The translations under genes and the position numbers were made by a program. From contig CALADH010000061.1 of the NCBI GenBank assembly GCA_937890745.1, forward strand, positions 39,437 through 103,436: a stretch of DNA of 64,000 nucleotides. The letters are read 5' to 3'. The notes below the pieces were generated by a model. That model had not been told where the DNA came from and searched no databases. It was given only the letters and a program-made list of their open reading frames with translations. The DNA is from Scybalocola_A sp900557175 (lineage in GTDB: Bacteria; Bacillota; Clostridia; Lachnospirales; Lachnospiraceae). Below, piece by piece: positions 61,864 to 64,000 of the stretch. The first letter of the stretch is position 1. Every line of letters begins with the position of its first letter.

Positions 61864-63194
61864 GGAAAAACGGTCTTTGGACGAGGAATTTTACAATTAT
61901 TATTATCGGAACGATTATCAGTGCTGTCGGAGATATAGCGCTTGATTTTGCGATGAGTCTTTCAGTTTTTGATGAAACATCCTCAACATGGCTTTCCGGT
62001 GTTTTTGCCGCTGTATCACTTATCCCGTCGATTGTCATACCGGTGCTTGCAGCGCCGCTTGTTGACCGGTGCAGCAGAAAACGTATGATTGTACTTATGG
62101 ACAGCATTAACAGTATTTTATTTTTAATATTTTTTGTATTTATGCATTACCGGGGATTTAATTACAATGCCTATATTATCTTTCAGCTTGCAACAGGCTG
62201 TGCAGGAAGCTTTTACTATCTTGCTTACAGTGCCCTGTATCCGCTGCTTATACCGAAAGGGTATACACAAAAAGGCTATGCTGTTTCAGGCATGGTTTAT
62301 CCGATGGTAACAGCAATTATGGCACCGTGCTCGGCGATTATTTATTCGGCGCTTGGGCTGGAACTGATTGTTCTAGCAGAAGCGCTGCTTCTGGGGACAG
62401 CGGCATTTTTTGAATCAAGAATATCCATCAGCGGTAAGCCGATATCCGTGGAAAATCATAACAGTGCACCACAGGACAATACAAAAGCTGCATCGGGCAC
62501 AGGGCGGCAAGGCATTGGCAGAGATAACCTTTGGGTGGCTGTATGCCGTTCGGTTTCTGGATATATAAAAGAAATTGGTGAAGGCTTTTCTTATATGAAG
62601 CGTGAGCGGGGGCTTCGAAAGCTGTATATTTATATGGCAGGAACAAATGCTGCCTCAATTGGTAACAGTCTTATGGTCAGAGCTTATTTTCAGACAGCAC
62701 CTGTGCTGACAACGGCGATGTATTCGTTTTTGACAACAGCAGAGATGGCCGGACGTATTTTAGGCGGTATCACACACTATTTTATTGAAATACCGGAGGA
62801 TAAGAAATATAAGGCGGCCCGGCTTGTTTATATCGTTTATGAAATCGGTGACGGCGTCATGCTTTTTCTTGCCTATCCGCTGATGCTCGTTGTCCGGTTC
62901 ATCGCTGGTTTCTTAGGCGTTAACAGCGCGGCGCTTCGTGAGGCGGCGGTCAGCCGGTATCTTCCAAATCATATGCGTGCCCGCGTCAATGCTGTCAACA
63001 ACACGATGATGCAGGCCGCCATGCTTATTGTCAATGTGATTGTGGGTGCGCTGGGAGAAATTGTGGATTACAGATATATGGCTGCAATACTTTCATCTGT
63101 CTCACTTGCCGCCATCTATTTCCTGATTATCAGAGGAAGAAAGGACGTAGAAAAAGTCTTCTCGGTACATTTAGATGACGTGGGGGCGGAGTGA
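61851..63194 (+). CDS. MFS exporter (MFS_3 / macrolide-efflux-like)
   Basis: 447 residues with about 12 hydrophobic segments. FGTIISAVGDIALDFAMSLSVFDETSS-like residues at the start (FTIIIIGTIISAVGDIALDF), LAAPLVDRCSRKRMIVLMDS after the second helix, and NHMRARVNAVNNTMMQAAMLI in the second half are typical of the MFS_3 group, which includes macrolide efflux pumps and siderophore exporters. A hydrophilic central loop (about 185-235) is present. It follows the HTH-TPR regulator, which may control it. Substrate unknown; a drug-efflux role should not be assumed. Confidence 0.78.
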   Translation: MDKIRKNGLWTRNFTIIIIGTIISAVGDIALDFAMSLSVFDETSSTWLSGVFAAVSLIPSIVIPVLAAPLVDRCSRKRMIVLMDSINSILFLIFFVFMHYRGFNYNAYIIFQLATGCAGSFYYLAYSALYPLLIPKGYTQKGYAVSGMVYPMVTAIMAPCSAIIYSALGLELIVLAEALLLGTAAFFESRISISGKPISVENHNSAPQDNTKAASGTGRQGIGRDNLWVAVCRSVSGYIKEIGEGFSYMKRERGLRKLYIYMAGTNAASIGNSLMVRAYFQTAPVLTTAMYSFLTTAEMAGRILGGITHYFIEIPEDKKYKAARLVYIVYEIGDGVMLFLAYPLMLVVRFIAGFLGVNSAALREAAVSRYLPNHMRARVNAVNNTMMQAAMLIVNVIVGALGEIVDYRYMAAILSSVSLAAIYFLIIRGRKDVEKVFSVHLDDVGAE

Positions 63195-63308
63195 GGCTTC
63201 TGAATGGAAATTGAACAACATCGCAGATTTTTGCTGGTGGGGAGGGATATAATTAAATCAACAGAGATATGCTAATAGCGACAATTTAATGTAATGGAAG
63301 GAGATTTT

Positions 63309-63851
63309 ATGCGGAAGCTAAGTGTTAAAAAATCATGGAAGTGGCTGTTGATTGTACTGGTCGTTTGTGTTGTGATATGTGTCGTCATGTTTAAGCCGCG
63401 AAAAACATTGATACTATCTGAAAACGATATTCGTATAACTGCTCAATTTTATGAAGTTATGGGGGATGATGAGAAAACAGCACAGGAAAATGCTTATAGT
63501 GCAATGAAAAAGCGGGAAGCCCTTTATAAAGAAGCAATTTCAAACGGTTATACGGTAACAGACGAAGAAATAAAAGATTATGTGGAAAATTTAAAAAAAT
63601 TGTTTGATGAAGCATCAAATAAAGATGATATTATGAAGCTTATGAGTGTATTCCAATCAGAAAATGAATATTGGGAATATCAGATGATATCCGGCAAAAA
63701 AGACCTTCCAATACAGAAACTTACCGAAGCGTTGAGCGAACAATATAATCGGGAAGCTTTGGAAAAAGAACCTGAAAAAACATGGAACGAATATATTGAT
63801 GCTTATACGCAAAAACTTGTTGAAAAATATAATTTTAAAGTTGAAAAGTAA
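63309..63851 (+). CDS. Small membrane-anchored protein, SurA-N-like helical domain
   Basis: The ATG six bases after AAGGAG gives 180 residues; an in-frame ATG 15 bases upstream lies before the ribosome site. Residues about 10-30 form one membrane helix after a basic start (RKLSVKKSWKWLLIVLVVCVV). The rest is extracytoplasmic and helical (ITAQFYEVMGDDEKTAQENAYSAMKKREALYKEAISNGYTVTDEEIKDYVE), a pattern like the SurA/PrsA N-terminal chaperone domain, but no rotamase domain follows. Function unknown. The 149 bases after it, to the window end, show no gene. Confidence 0.65.
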   Translation: MRKLSVKKSWKWLLIVLVVCVVICVVMFKPRKTLILSENDIRITAQFYEVMGDDEKTAQENAYSAMKKREALYKEAISNGYTVTDEEIKDYVENLKKLFDEASNKDDIMKLMSVFQSENEYWEYQMISGKKDLPIQKLTEALSEQYNREALEKEPEKTWNEYIDAYTQKLVEKYNFKVEK

Positions 63852-64000
63852 ACTGCATATCACTATCTGTTCTTTTGGAGATTTCTGCACAAGACATCCG
63901 TCTTTTATTTTCTAACAGTCGTATAGCATATGGAAACTTCTGTCTTATATATCTGCGCAGGGGCGGCATATCATTTTGCAGTGACGATAGCAAGCATTTC

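Noticed and set aside
1..64000. CRISPR arrays, insertion sequences, prophage or tRNA/rRNA genes
   Set aside because: No regularly spaced repeats, transposase or integrase-like proteins, or clover-leaf sequences were recognised when reading the gaps between genes.

Overview
The window looks like chromosomal DNA from an anaerobic, low-to-mid GC Gram-positive bacterium, most likely a gut Clostridia of the Lachnospiraceae type. The reasons are strong AGGAGG-type ribosome sites, lipoprotein transporters of Gram-positive layout, an S-box (SAM-I) riboswitch, CBS-DRTGG family II pyrophosphatases, NfnAB-type electron bifurcation and a selenium-linked purine catabolic cluster. No rRNA, tRNA, CRISPR array, insertion sequence or prophage was seen. 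Species is not determined.

Layout. 1-5.1 kb: the end of one MFS transporter, a second MFS transporter, PepX, and a convergent galactose mutarotase. 5.3-16.2 kb: endonuclease IV, O-acetylhomoserine sulfhydrylase, two tandem CBS-regulated pyrophosphatases, a flavin reductase-like protein, a Y-family polymerase, a shikimate-kinase-like protein with altered substrate residues, and a YfhO membrane protein. 16.3-19.2 kb: MurA, then a SAM-I riboswitch controlling metK. 19.5-26.2 kb: an AT-rich sugar ABC cassette (lipoprotein, two permeases, a metallo-beta-lactamase-fold protein) followed by a membrane-anchored AraC sensor-regulator split by a one-base frameshift. 26.4-31.2 kb: phosphatidylserine decarboxylase, MurF and an amino-acid ABC transporter.

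31.3-51.1 kb is the centrepiece: a near-complete urate/purine degradation locus of the ygeW-ygeX-ygeY-ssnA-ygfK-hyuA-xdh type. A minus-strand operon (PAS-HTH regulator, ygeX, ygeY, ygeW, carbamate kinase) diverges from a plus-strand operon (NCS2 purine permease, ssnA, ygfK, hyuA, fused Se-dependent xanthine dehydrogenase), followed by an NfnAB pair with its own promoter. A second PAS-HTH regulator and a divergent ridA lie just outside. The likely logic is purine import, redox and hydrolytic ring opening, carbamoyl transfer to phosphate with ATP gained by carbamate kinase, and 2,3-diaminopropionate cleavage to pyruvate and ammonia. RidA would clear the 2-aminoacrylate made on the way, and NfnAB would balance NAD(P)H and ferredoxin. 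This logic combines known family functions with inference.

51.2-64 kb: oligoendopeptidase F, a large lipoprotein, a peptide/nickel-type ABC operon with a fused double ATPase, TruA, an HTH-TPR regulator, an MFS exporter preceded by a possible leader peptide, and a small membrane-anchored protein. Start codons were moved inward from the longest reading frame wherever a good ribosome site supported it. Promoters and hairpins were found by eye and are predictions.
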